Source: Bathynomus jamesi
Lineage: Eukaryota; Arthropoda; Malacostraca; Isopoda; Cirolanidae
Assembly (NCBI GenBank): GCA_023014485.1
Contig: JAJOZX010002705.1
Coordinates: forward strand, 551,140-615,139
Direction of reading: 5' to 3'
DNA: 64,000 nucleotides
In this document: one piece after another, positions 45,482 to 54,600 of the stretch
How positions within the stretch are numbered: the stretch's first letter is position 1
Layout of the letters: every line of letters starts with the position of its first letter
The notes under the pieces: generated by a model
The model's database searches: none
Told to the model about the DNA's origin: nothing
Seen by the model: only the letters and a program-made list of their open reading frames with translations
Made by a program: the position numbers and the translations under genes

Positions 45482-45577
45482 GTCCGATGAGGATTTGACA
45501 CGAGTTATACAATCTTTTGAAGAATCTCGGAATAGGGAGGGTATACTGATCAGTCAACAATGTCACACCGAAATAAT
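45482..45577 (+). CDS. polB putative leader exon B2
   Basis: Acceptor TTCCTTTAAG ends at 45481. The exon is 96 nt, phase 2 in and phase 2 out, encoding SDEDLTRVIQSFEESRNREG and ISQQCHTE. Donor AT|GTAAGTG at 45578. The phase fits the acceptor at 51618. The 'acidic DEDL near the N-terminus' look recalls polB N-termini of other Polintons (from memory, moderate trust). Confidence 0.6.
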
Positions 45578-45695
45578 GTAAGTGTTTTTCGATCTTTTTG
45601 GGATAAGAAGACACAATATATTTTCATAAATTTATTAAATGAAAGAAATCAGTACAATAAACGAATATACCGTTACAAATATACGAACAAAAACA

Positions 45696-46178
45696 TTATA
45701 ATATACAACGAGTACGTACAATTGGAAAACGGTTTTTTATCTGTCTGCATACCATTTCATCGTTTCGGTGAGTGTGACACGGGTCAAATAAATTTAAAAA
45801 ATTTATAAATTCTTTATCATTTGACATATGCATGAGAAATGAGACACAGTACATTCCGCAAACATTAGTAAAATATCCCTGCATACGAAATGGGTTCCAT
45901 ACAACTTCGGGAATATGTAACTGAGCGAGAAATTTTACAATAATAGGGTCACTCCAGGGTTGAGTACCGAGTGAATCAAAATAGTACAGGCGCTGTCTAT
46001 TTTTAAAATAGACAGCGATCCAGTGAATCCCTTCATTACCGATGATGTCTGTGTTCACAATAAGACTACCGCATTCTCGCGTACTTGGCAAACTCAATGT
46101 TTCATTCTTCGCAAACACGCCGATAAATTTGGAACGTGTGACTCGCTCCATTACTTTCTGAAGTGTATTAGCATCCAT
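45696..46178 (-). CDS. PRO: Adenain-like cysteine protease
   Basis: A 160-aa protease of the adenovirus type (Ulp1/C5 fold), expected to mature capsid and core proteins. IGVF near residue 19 resembles the start of adenain. The catalytic triad can be read as His52 in GIHWIAVYF, Asp68 in LYYFDSLG and Cys107 in NVCGMYCVSF. The length is somewhat shorter than adenovirus adenain (about 200 aa). ATG at 46178 starts one base after the stop of the major capsid gene. It is the last gene of the minus-strand virion block. A minus-strand AATAAA (TTTATT at 45630-45635) lies about 60 nt past the stop. The frame is intact. Confidence 0.9.
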   Translation of the reverse strand: MDANTLQKVMERVTRSKFIGVFAKNETLSLPSTRECGSLIVNTDIIGNEGIHWIAVYFKNRQRLYYFDSLGTQPWSDPIIVKFLAQLHIPEVVWNPFRMQGYFTNVCGMYCVSFLMHMSNDKEFINFLNLFDPCHTHRNDEMVCRQIKNRFPIVRTRCIL

Positions 46179-46179
46179 T

Positions 46180-47481
46180 TTAAAAGTCAGTGATAACGCT
46201 TCTAAATCTATCTACTTCTATTAGGGCTTGCGATTCGAGATATACTAGTACACTAATAGGAGCGTCTATAGGCTTGGCGAATTCCAGCCGCACTGAGATG
46301 TTACCGCTCTGCTGTGGTGTTAAATGGGTATTTACGCTAGCAGATAAGTCAGGTGTAATGTCAAACGGATAAAGGTTAAATTGATCAATGAATTCTTCCT
46401 GCGTTACCCCATTACCAAGCTCATCACAATCACCTGCAATATGGGTCAGATTACTATAGGCTCTGGCACAAAGAGGTAACACAGCGTCTGATGAATAGTC
46501 CGTACCCATTGTTCCACCCAAAGCAGTGCCATTAACGTATAGAGTTATATTTTTAAGTCCGAAATTCTCGAATTTAAAGGCACTCTTTTTATATTTTCCA
46601 TTCACCGAAGCGTGGTCCTGCATGCCGATTAATATCCTTTTAGGAAGATTTCCCAGGGCAATGTTTTCTATCTGCTTCGATGCCAACCCTGCAGGAACCG
46701 TATATAGTTTGATCTGCACTCTGTTAATAGGATATTTCACTGTAGCGTTTAGTAAATTTTTCTCAATTTCTAGTTGTTTTGGTGAACTTAATTTCACTCG
46801 CCGTACGCGGAGGTATGTGTCCATAATGTGAACCACAACGGACTTTGCACCCTCTTCTTGATTCGCATCCAGATTTAAGCAGATCTCAGGACTCGTGCGG
46901 GTGAGCTTTATTTTCATATCCACCCCGTTCACAAGCAACTTCTCCTGGAAAGTGAAATCTGTGTGCAACCGTCCAAAACACTCGTATATTTTCTTTTTAG
47001 AATTTTTAAATTTGTCCTTTATACTATTTTCATCTTTAGTTTGATAATATCCCTCCGCACTTAAAAAGGTAGCCTTCGCTTCTTTGGAAAAGTTGAGGAC
47101 ATTTTCCAAATAGGCTCGTAGATGATAGTACCCCGTGCCTGCCGATATGTTGGTCTGATTTAAATATACGTCACACTGGTTGAATATGGCGTGCAGAAAG
47201 TTTGTTTCAGGGTATACAGCATATTTGTCATCGCAGGCCGTTCCATCAGAATGGGCTATACGTAGCTTAGCGTACATGTGCACACAGCTTGGATCAAAAA
47301 AGTAAGGACCTGAGCTGGGTATCACGAATTCTATAGGTGCACTCGGTGAACTAATTGTGTTTAAAGGGTTAATTGTAATAAAGTCACTGTGCTCAATAGA
47401 AACTTGGGTTGGCGGGAGCTCAAAAAAGGACAGCTCCGATTTACAGCATTGTGAACTACATGGGTGGATGAAGCGTGCCAT
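46180..47481 (-). CDS. MCP: Major capsid protein, double-jelly-roll type (Polinton MCP)
   Basis: The start is taken at ATG 47481 (MARFIHPCSSQCCKSELSFF), which resembles the N-termini of the Polinton capsid family. An upstream in-frame ATG at 47532 adds 17 residues of unlike sequence. From 47481 the protein is 433 aa. Features: FELPPTQVSIEHSDF near the N-terminus, PIEFVIPSSGPYFFDPSC, SAGTGYYHLRAYLENVLNFS, KLTRTSPEICLN, and LYVNGTALGG near the C-terminal third. This matches the family annotated in databases as 'F54H12.2-like', understood as the Polinton major capsid protein with two jelly-roll domains. It would form the hexon-like shell. Intact; stop 1 nt before the protease ATG. Confidence 0.85.
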   Translation of the reverse strand: MARFIHPCSSQCCKSELSFFELPPTQVSIEHSDFITINPLNTISSPSAPIEFVIPSSGPYFFDPSCVHMYAKLRIAHSDGTACDDKYAVYPETNFLHAIFNQCDVYLNQTNISAGTGYYHLRAYLENVLNFSKEAKATFLSAEGYYQTKDENSIKDKFKNSKKKIYECFGRLHTDFTFQEKLLVNGVDMKIKLTRTSPEICLNLDANQEEGAKSVVVHIMDTYLRVRRVKLSSPKQLEIEKNLLNATVKYPINRVQIKLYTVPAGLASKQIENIALGNLPKRILIGMQDHASVNGKYKKSAFKFENFGLKNITLYVNGTALGGTMGTDYSSDAVLPLCARAYSNLTHIAGDCDELGNGVTQEEFIDQFNLYPFDITPDLSASVNTHLTPQQSGNISVRLEFAKPIDAPISVLVYLESQALIEVDRFRSVITDF

Positions 47482-47555
47482 GGCGAAATAGTGACTCCTC
47501 TCTCGACAAGTGGTAAACAAACTATGATTCATGAGATCAATATCCTTAGCTTATA

Positions 47556-47942
47556 TCAGTCAAAAAAGTGGTCAACCATAGGTTTCATTCGCTTACAGCA
47601 TTTCTTTTTTGATAGCCTTTTACGTTTAATACCACGTGACCCCTTCTTCTTCCGGGGAGCCCTCTTCTTCTTCCCGCCACCACGCATTTTTCTCTTTGCA
47701 TCTTTGATGATTTCGTTCCGTGTACGCTTTAAATGTTTTTTTAGAGCTTCTTTAGGTTTAGCCCCGGCCAATATGTCTTCTGCAGTGTTAAGGCCTGATT
47801 GTAGCGCTTTCCTTCCAAGGTATCTGGCACCCCTCTTCAGCAAAGGAACAGCCGTACGTAGTATGGATGAAAAAATGGATCCAAGTCCACTACCGCGCTG
47901 GTATCGCATCCCTCGATAGACGGTGAAAGGCTTTCTATCCAT
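47556..47942 (-). CDS. Basic core/minor virion protein
   Basis: 128 aa. The N-terminal part GSGLGSIFSSILRTAVPLLK with YLGRKALQSGLNTAEDILAG forms amphipathic helices like those of adenovirus core or lytic-factor precursors and their Polinton counterparts. The C-terminal half is extremely basic (RKMRGGGKKKRAPRKKKGSR), suited to DNA binding. MRGG|G fits the adenain cleavage rule (M/I/L)xGG-x, suggesting processing by the neighbouring protease; this is inference. The ATG overlaps the stop of the penton-like gene (TAATG). Confidence 0.7.
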   Translation of the reverse strand: MDRKPFTVYRGMRYQRGSGLGSIFSSILRTAVPLLKRGARYLGRKALQSGLNTAEDILAGAKPKEALKKHLKRTRNEIIKDAKRKMRGGGKKKRAPRKKKGSRGIKRKRLSKKKCCKRMKPMVDHFFD

Positions 47943-48799
47943 TATAACTCAGTGCGTCGAAAGTGTAGCTTCACTGTTAAGCTCCCGTTACCGAATGGGA
48001 AGTTTTCGCCCTCAATCGTTCTTATATATATTGTGATATTGGTTATTAAATTAGTTGCGACATTCACATAATGGGGCCTGTCATATGTAATACTCAAACT
48101 CCTTCCTCTATGGTTGGGGATGTGAGCAATGCGCAGCAGGCGTGCCTGGGTATCCCCAACAAACTGGTGCTCCACTATATTACTGTAAATATAGCACATG
48201 TCTGGGGACCTTTCAGCCAATTTCTCCATCTTCAATTGATACATTAATCTGGACAAGTTATACTGTGTCTCGTGAAATGTGTCTCTTTGGAAGGCTGCGC
48301 TATATCGGCCGTTGGTTAGAATTTTGAACTTTCTATGTTCTTTAAGACGTCTGTTAGTCTTTGATTTTAGGATTAGTGTATGTGCAGGGTTGTTTACGAT
48401 TTCATATACTAAATCATTCGTAAGGTTTGAGTTTCTTAAACTCACGTTTAAGCCTCTCACAACATCCTCGGCCGAACCATATTGACCCGGCCCTAGTCTT
48501 ACTTCTGTACTGTAATACCGTGTAATCTTAGTCCGAGCGATGCGCATAGTTTCATCCATAGCTACCCCAGCTTTTTCACACTCGTCAATGTCTCTAAGAA
48601 TCGTAAAAACGGTTTCTTTATGTTCAATATTTAAAAAGACGGTGTCCAGCTGAATTTCGCATATCCCCACCTCATACGAATCACGACCCAATTCAATGTG
48701 CCCATGGAGTTCTGTTACAAAGTTGGCTAGCGTGTTGTTAGGGTGTACAGACAGGGACGAGGAGGACGGGAGTGTGACGTAGAAATGGTTAGGAGCCAT
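47942..48799 (-). CDS. mCP: Penton-like minor capsid protein
   Basis: 285 aa, ATG 48799. The N-terminus HFYVTLPSSSSLSVHPNNTL with FVTELHGHIELGRDSYEVGI and the C-terminus QARLLRIAHIPNHRGRSLSI, YDRPHYVNVATNLITNITIY and TVKLHFRR are the conserved blocks of the Polinton minor capsid (single jelly-roll, penton-like) family. It would occupy the vertices of the particle. It lies between the core protein (1-nt overlap) and the integrase (8-nt gap). Intact. Confidence 0.85.
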   Translation of the reverse strand: MAPNHFYVTLPSSSSLSVHPNNTLANFVTELHGHIELGRDSYEVGICEIQLDTVFLNIEHKETVFTILRDIDECEKAGVAMDETMRIARTKITRYYSTEVRLGPGQYGSAEDVVRGLNVSLRNSNLTNDLVYEIVNNPAHTLILKSKTNRRLKEHRKFKILTNGRYSAAFQRDTFHETQYNLSRLMYQLKMEKLAERSPDMCYIYSNIVEHQFVGDTQARLLRIAHIPNHRGRSLSITYDRPHYVNVATNLITNITIYIRTIEGENFPFGNGSLTVKLHFRRTEL

Positions 48800-48807
48800 G
48801 TTGCATA

Positions 48808-49872
48808 CTATTTAAGCTTCATTATTGCATCAGCTTTTATATAGGTGTTGAAGCTTTCTGGGTACCCTAGCCATTTCACCAGGTACATTTTTCTCCTTCC
48901 TGAACCTTTGCTTCCTAAAATTTTCTCAATTTTAAACACATTTTTTTCTAAATTAAACGCAACTTTCTGCAATTCCTCGCGGTAAAAGCCTCCTGAGATT
49001 TCTTCCCCATTCAAATCTTCAATGTAATACATCATTATCACACCTTTAGGTCTCACAGCCCTAACTTTAAAAATCTCGCGTGTCCATCCTTGCTCAAAAC
49101 CCTTTGCGAATTTATTCCCCGAACGCGACAGCCTTACATAATCATTGATTTTGAAGCGCACAGAGTGTGGTGGTGGTGGTGGTGGTGATCCATCTCTTCT
49201 CGGGAGCGTACCTCTTTCTAAAACTTCGTTAGGTGTTGCCCCAATCGTGCGATGGTGTGAGCGGTTGTAGGATGATGCCAATGATTCCAGAATGTCTAGA
49301 AATCTGTATGTGTTTTTATGTGTAAAATAACGGTGCATGCGTTCCTTTATGGTGCGCTGAACTCTTTCAGCTAAAGAAGCCTTATGTATAGAATTGGTTG
49401 TGTAATAGCTGATATTAAACTCTGTCAACATATTCTGAAAAGCACGGCCTATAAACTCCTTCCCCATATCCGTACAAAAATAGCCAGGAACCCTGTTTTC
49501 TTTTAACATTAGCGTTTTGGTGGCTTTAGCAACTGTTTCAGGTGATTTATTTTTCAGAGGAACTAGCCACAGATATCTAGAGAACACGTCTATTATGAAT
49601 AGAATGTAGCGGTAACCATCGTTATACACAGAATATCTTTGCATGTCTGTTAAATCTGCTTGCCAAATAGAATCAATCGAGGAAGCCGTTGTCTTGGCTG
49701 TTTTAAACCTTTTTCTCACAGGCTTATGAAGCGTATAAGCGTCCTGCTCCCTCAAAAATCTTTCAACATCTTTTTTTCCTACTCCGTAAACACTTCTGTA
49801 CAGTCTATCTACGCCGCCGTAAGAGGATGGGGTAGAAATGTCATAATAGCGTTTAGTTAATACGTTAGCCAT
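48808..49872 (-). CDS. INT: Retrovirus-type integrase with C-terminal chromodomain
   Basis: 354 aa, inserts the element into DNA. The rve core runs from about residue 65 to 215, with catalytic Asp73 (WQADLTDMQ), Asp135 (YFCTDMGKEF) and Glu169 (KASLAERVQRT). A poly-Pro stretch lies near residue 228. An SH3-like part (FKINDYVRLSRSGNKFAKGF) follows, and a chromodomain-like end (YLVKWLGYPESFNTYIKADA, residues about 328-347). No clear N-terminal HHCC finger is visible. ATG 49872 overlaps the preceding gene by 16 nt. All catalytic residues are kept, so this gene looks functional. Confidence 0.93.
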   Translation of the reverse strand: MANVLTKRYYDISTPSSYGGVDRLYRSVYGVGKKDVERFLREQDAYTLHKPVRKRFKTAKTTASSIDSIWQADLTDMQRYSVYNDGYRYILFIIDVFSRYLWLVPLKNKSPETVAKATKTLMLKENRVPGYFCTDMGKEFIGRAFQNMLTEFNISYYTTNSIHKASLAERVQRTIKERMHRYFTHKNTYRFLDILESLASSYNRSHHRTIGATPNEVLERGTLPRRDGSPPPPPPHSVRFKINDYVRLSRSGNKFAKGFEQGWTREIFKVRAVRPKGVIMMYYIEDLNGEEISGGFYREELQKVAFNLEKNVFKIEKILGSKGSGRRKMYLVKWLGYPESFNTYIKADAIMKLK

Positions 49873-50585
49873 TTGCGTATTTTAGAGGCACGTGGGTAGG
49901 GTTGGTTTAACCTCTTCTTGCTCCTCTTCAAAGGTGTTACCGCCGGGGGTGACGGCGCCTTCAATTGTGTCACAGGCGTTGCATGTTCCAAGTCTTTTAA
50001 CCTGTTCAGATTTCCTATCAACGTTTTAGGGACATTTATTTGTTGTAGTCTTGCTTTAATATGCTTCCATCCTGATGGTGATGGCCTATCCCACTTTCTC
50101 ACCAGATCATGGACAATGTCTACGATATTCGATCCCTGTACCTTTGATCCTTCCACAATGATCTCCCCTGTATCGGTCCATTGTATGGCGGGATCCTCAT
50201 TCAATAGATTATAAAGACTTAAGCCTTTACTCCTCAATGTAAGTGGGAGGGTATTTTTTAATACATGTTCGATATGTTGTGTGGCTAATCTTTTTGGTTG
50301 GTCAGCTGTGTCGTCGGGTACAGATCCTATGTCGCCATCGTCCCCCGTGCTGTGCCTAATAACCACAGGAATCTCTGTAGGGCTCTTATAATTTTCGTAC
50401 TCGTGAAGAAATTTCTGCAGAGCTTCTTGGTATAAGATTCTTTTCTCATCAGGTGTTTTTTCACTGTTTAATAGGGCTAACAATTCGCTTTCCATTCTTT
50501 TAAGTCTGCTTTTACGGGGATCTAGATCCGTGTCTCTTTGCAGTGAGGCGTACACCTCGTGGGGAATCACTACCACTTTCTTCAT
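49857..50585 (-). CDS. Polinton protein of unknown function, 242 aa
   Basis: Not assigned to a known enzyme. The N-terminal part MKKVVVIPHEVYASLQRDTD and a Lys/Glu-rich helical segment (to residue 70) could be a coiled coil. The middle block SLYNLLNEDPAIQWTDTGEI with GSNIVDIVHDLVRKWDRPSP looks like a compact folded domain that I have seen in other Polintons without a known role (recollection). The C-terminus is basic (KRSKKRLNQPYPRASKIRKW), so nucleic-acid binding or packaging is plausible. The upstream stop TAATG overlaps its ATG by one base. Confidence 0.75.
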   Translation of the reverse strand: MKKVVVIPHEVYASLQRDTDLDPRKSRLKRMESELLALLNSEKTPDEKRILYQEALQKFLHEYENYKSPTEIPVVIRHSTGDDGDIGSVPDDTADQPKRLATQHIEHVLKNTLPLTLRSKGLSLYNLLNEDPAIQWTDTGEIIVEGSKVQGSNIVDIVHDLVRKWDRPSPSGWKHIKARLQQINVPKTLIGNLNRLKDLEHATPVTQLKAPSPPAVTPLKRSKKRLNQPYPRASKIRKWLTY

Positions 50586-50908
50586 TATATTAATCTAGTC
50601 AGTAAAGGACCCAAAACTGAAAATAAGATGGGGAGAAATGACCCTCCTGTTTGTACAATAATTCGCTTTTTCTTCGCTACAGTTTGGCTTTTACGAGCGA
50701 GTGCACGTATTATGTTCTTGTAGCGGCGTAGGCGAGCCTTCTGATGGGTTTTCATTGATACATTGCAATTTATAACGTTAAGACAGATTTCACAGATGCA
50801 TTTTAAAAAGTCGGCATCGATATTTTTAATAAACATCTGCTGCATTGCCCGAGGCAGTCGATGATAGATTTTTATTAATTCACGGTATTTCTTTAGTCTC
50901 TTTGTCAT
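50585..50908 (-). CDS. Small Polinton protein, basic with hydrophobic C-terminus, 107 aa
   Basis: ATG 50908 overlaps the ATPase stop (ATGA). A Cys/Asn-rich block LKCICEICLNVINCNVSMKT is followed by a basic stretch (HQKARLRRYKNIIRALARKS) and a hydrophobic C-terminal segment IIVQTGGSFLPILFSVLGPL. The arrangement is typical of a small gene family found beside Polinton ATPases; its role is unknown (membrane-active or minor core component are guesses). A 46-bp copy of its centre lies at 43599-43645. Confidence 0.75.
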   Translation of the reverse strand: MTKRLKKYRELIKIYHRLPRAMQQMFIKNIDADFLKCICEICLNVINCNVSMKTHQKARLRRYKNIIRALARKSQTVAKKKRIIVQTGGSFLPILFSVLGPLLTRLI

Positions 50909-51534
50909 TCTGGAATATACACCGTTTCAGGCTCGTTTGGAAATATATTCGTTCGCAGAAGCACTCTAAACGTGTTTCGCGGATGAAGGTCGCAAAGCAA
51001 ATATCCGTAACGCGTGCTTGTAGCTTCTTTATAAACTTCCAAAAACTCCTTACGCTGATTCGGGAACATTTGATTGGCTAATACCCCAATTTGTGATACA
51101 TCTCTACGTTGCGCGAATAAGACTAGATATTGCGTATTTAACGACACATCGCGCATGTATCTATTTTTGAAAAATAGATTCTGATTGATGAAGAACACGC
51201 TTATGTTAAGATGGTGGGAGAATACTGTAAATGTCTCGGCAAACGTTTTATCCATCTCCAACATGAGATCGTCAATTACAATGATTGTATGTTCATTTCC
51301 CTTTAACGAATTAACGTCATATACGCCTTTGTGGAACAAAATATCATCTTGGTACTCGTTGAACACTGATTGATACGTCGAATAGCACCATATAACTTTA
51401 TGCACAAATTTCGAGAACATCTCCCCCTTTTCTTTAATGATTTTAAGCATAAACACAGTTTTACCACATCCTGTAGGTCCAGATATAATACATGTGGATG
51501 GGCTCGTGAATCTGAATTTTTCTACAGAGTCCAT
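50905..51534 (-). CDS. ATP: A32-like genome-packaging ATPase
   Basis: 209 aa from ATG 51534. Walker A GPTGCGKT (residues 19-26), Walker B HTIIVIDDLM (82-91), and a sensor-like polar strand VFFINQNLF (113-121). This is the FtsK/HerA-type packaging ATPase of adeno-like and Polinton elements, which would drive DNA into the capsid. It is the first gene of the minus-strand block. Its start lies 85 nt from the polB exon acceptor on the other strand, so the minus promoter must overlap the polB intron end or exon. Intact. Confidence 0.92.
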   Translation of the reverse strand: MDSVEKFRFTSPSTCIISGPTGCGKTVFMLKIIKEKGEMFSKFVHKVIWCYSTYQSVFNEYQDDILFHKGVYDVNSLKGNEHTIIVIDDLMLEMDKTFAETFTVFSHHLNISVFFINQNLFFKNRYMRDVSLNTQYLVLFAQRRDVSQIGVLANQMFPNQRKEFLEVYKEATSTRYGYLLCDLHPRNTFRVLLRTNIFPNEPETVYIPE

Positions 51535-51618
51535 TTCTAACACGTCACACTCCTAAGTGAGTCATTTACAAAATATTACAAATTTTGAGTGCTGATCCTT
51601 ATATTTCTTCTCCCACAG

Positions 51619-54600
51619 AACCGTGAATGACGATGAGGTAGAGCAGCCCATCATTACGGATGACCTCGACGACAGTGTAGTTGTGATCTCCTCCCCTGAA
51701 CCCTCACCAGCGATACCGGTAACACGTCCAAAGCGGAGGTATGAGATACCCACGTCAGGTATAAAGCGACCGAAATACGCGTCTGTTGCAGCGGTAATAG
51801 ATCCCCAACCCTCAACCTCTTACGCAACAACACCCCCAGCAGCACCTAATATATCCCCTTATTCATCCGCCGCCCCCGTTCTGTTAAGTCTACAATAATA
51901 GAGCCCCAACCCTCCTACGCAACAGGGCCCCCATCAGCAGCACCTTCCGCTAATATATCCACTAATTCATCCGCCCCCCGTTCTGTTGAGGATGGTATAA
52001 CGCTGGAATTGGTGCGATCCGCAGCCCCCACCCCAGCCTTGACTAGAAATCGGTATAGAGTCAGGGTCGACCCTAGAGTCATGTATAGCAATGGTATTGA
52101 GCGCGGACTACGCCGGGTTGTAGAGCGTATTATAGAGTTTGCTCTTCAGAATCGTGACGAGCGTGAAGTCAGGACGAGTATGTCCTTTGGATTCGGGTCA
52201 GATGACGGTGATGTAGACGATTATTGGGTGATAGTGCCATTTAGACGTTTGGCGGCTGAAGATGTAGAATATATATTAGGGCGTATAATGCAAGCCGCCC
52301 AAAGTAGTATAGCCTTCAATATGGACAACTTCACGGTAAATATTGACCATGTATACCGTGTTGCGGGTCATAGTGCCATACCGTATACTCTTAACTTCAA
52401 TTCTCAAGCTATTTATAGACGGCATATAAACGTCGATCGTGGTTGCGGCTTTATAGCAGTACTCTTAGCACGTATGTTTACTGTACAAAATACACGAACT
52501 CAAAAAATTTGGTTGCCTACAGTCGTGGAGCGTGCCCGTAAACTAGCTGAAGACTGTGAACTTGAATTTGACTGTAATATGGGTCCTGAAGAGCTGAGAA
52601 GGGTAGAACAGGAAATGAATGTCCGCATAGTTGTGTTTGGGTTGGATGATCGTCGTAGGACTGTGTATGTTTTTAAAAGCTGTGTGAGAGATCGTACAAG
52701 GCCCCTACTTATTTTAGGATTGTCAGGGACAACGTATCTCCCCATCCGTAATATAAGGTGGCTTTACGCGAGTTATGACAAAAGTCGAAAATATGGGAGA
52801 CATCATGATTTGTGTAAGGGGTGCCTCGAGTTTGCGGATGATATAGTGAGACATTGTAAAGAATGTCACATGGTATGTGAGCAGTGTAAAAGCACCAAAT
52901 GTGAAAGCCGTGTAGTTGAAGCTGAGAAGAGAGACTGTGATGTGTGTAGACGCACATTTTTCAATAATAGCTGTTTTGATTTCCATAAATCAATTGGCAC
53001 GTGCAGGAAAATGAGAATCTGTGAATGTGGTATGTTTCACACAATGGATAATTGGGGAAAATTTAAGCACAAGTGTGACGTAATTCACTGTCCTACATGC
53101 CAGGAGGAATATAAGGCGGATGGAGTAAAGCATGTATGTTATATGAAAGATGCTAAGCCTAAAAATAACCCCTGTATAACTGTATACTACGATATAGAAA
53201 CATATACGAACGCTGAAACCAAAGAGGTAATTCCACATTTACTTGTGAGCCAGACTATCTGTGATGAGTGTATGGATATCGAATGTGACGAGTGCCCCAA
53301 ATGTGGTAAACGGACAAACGTTTTTAAAACGAATGTCAGCGATAGTCCTGTGAAACTATTTGTGTCCTATATTGTCAAGTTAGCCGACAAGTTCAAAAAA
53401 ATGACTGTGTATATTCTCGCCCATAACGGGGCAAAGTTTGACACGCAGTTCCTTTATAAGGAGTTGCTTGAACACGAATCCTCTGAGATATTTACAGGTG
53501 ATCCATTGAAAAGAGGCAACAAATTAATACAGATGCAGATAAGAGGCAATGTACAATTTAAAGATACTTTATTATTCACACCTTGTAAATTAGCAAAGCT
53601 ACCCAAGGTGATGGGAGTAGCAGCTGAAGTTTCCAAAGGATACTTCCCATACACTTTCCTCACCAGCGAGACTTTAAACTACGTAGGCCCACCACCCCCC
53701 AAACATTATTTTGACTGCATGGATGAACGTGAAGACTTTGATCGATACTACGACAGTTTTAATGAAAGTAACCCTTATAATATAGCTGATGAATGTGAGC
53801 GTTATTGCGTGAATGATGTGCGCGTGCTTAGAGTATGTTTCCAGGCCTTTAGAAGGATGTACATAGCCCGTTTCAAATGCGATCCACTGCAAGTCGCAAC
53901 CACCATCGCATCATTATGTTTTACGGTGTTCAAGAATAACTTCATGCCGAAAGACACCTTAGCCATTATTCACCGAAACAATCCCCGCAGTTACGGGCAC
54001 AAGGCTATTTACTGGCTCATACACCTACAGCAACAGACAGGTGTATACATAAAGCACGCCCGCAACACGGGTGAAGTACCCATTAAGATTAATGGACGTG
54101 TTTTTTGGGTTGATGGGTTAAGTGAAAACCGTGTCACTGGTGTGAAGACTGTGTACTCCTTTAACGGTTGCTGGTGGCATGGATGCCCCCGTCCTGAGTG
54201 CGGAGTCACCGGAGATATCAACGGTAGGTCTCCTGCCGACTGTCTTGCATCGACCCGCACCCGCGATCAACTTATAGGATCACAGTTCACTCACAAAGTC
54301 TTGTGGGAGCATGAATATGATGCACGGATGGAGACAGACGAGGTGTACCGTGAGGAAATAAAAGCGATCAAGCGTTCAATGGTGCTGGATCCTCTCAAAT
54401 GTGGTGATAGCTTGTTTGGAGGACGTACAAATCCTTTCAGACTATACTTCCCACCTACGGAGGGCGTGAAGCTCCATTACTACGATTTCTGTTCTTTATA
54501 CCCATACGTGATGAAGAGCAATCCGTACCCCGTGGGCGCTCCTGAGAAACTGGTGGGGCCTAGCCTACCATCCATCAATGAATTTTCAAAAAATTTGAAT

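Noticed and set aside
47482..47532. ATG at 47532 as the start of the major capsid protein
   Set aside because: The extra 17 residues do not resemble the family; the MARFIHPCSS start does.
51873..51879. Programmed frameshift site in polB
   Set aside because: The run CCCCCG is not a standard slippery heptamer with a downstream structure I can see; a missing base compared with the second repeat is simpler. Kept only as a finding to verify.
52009..52011. TTG at 52009 as the polB start codon
   Set aside because: Non-ATG start in a eukaryotic element is unlikely, and the reading frame continues upstream through the duplicated segment to a good splice acceptor.
52500..54260. Minus-strand frames within polB
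   Set aside because: Shadows of the polymerase coding strand.
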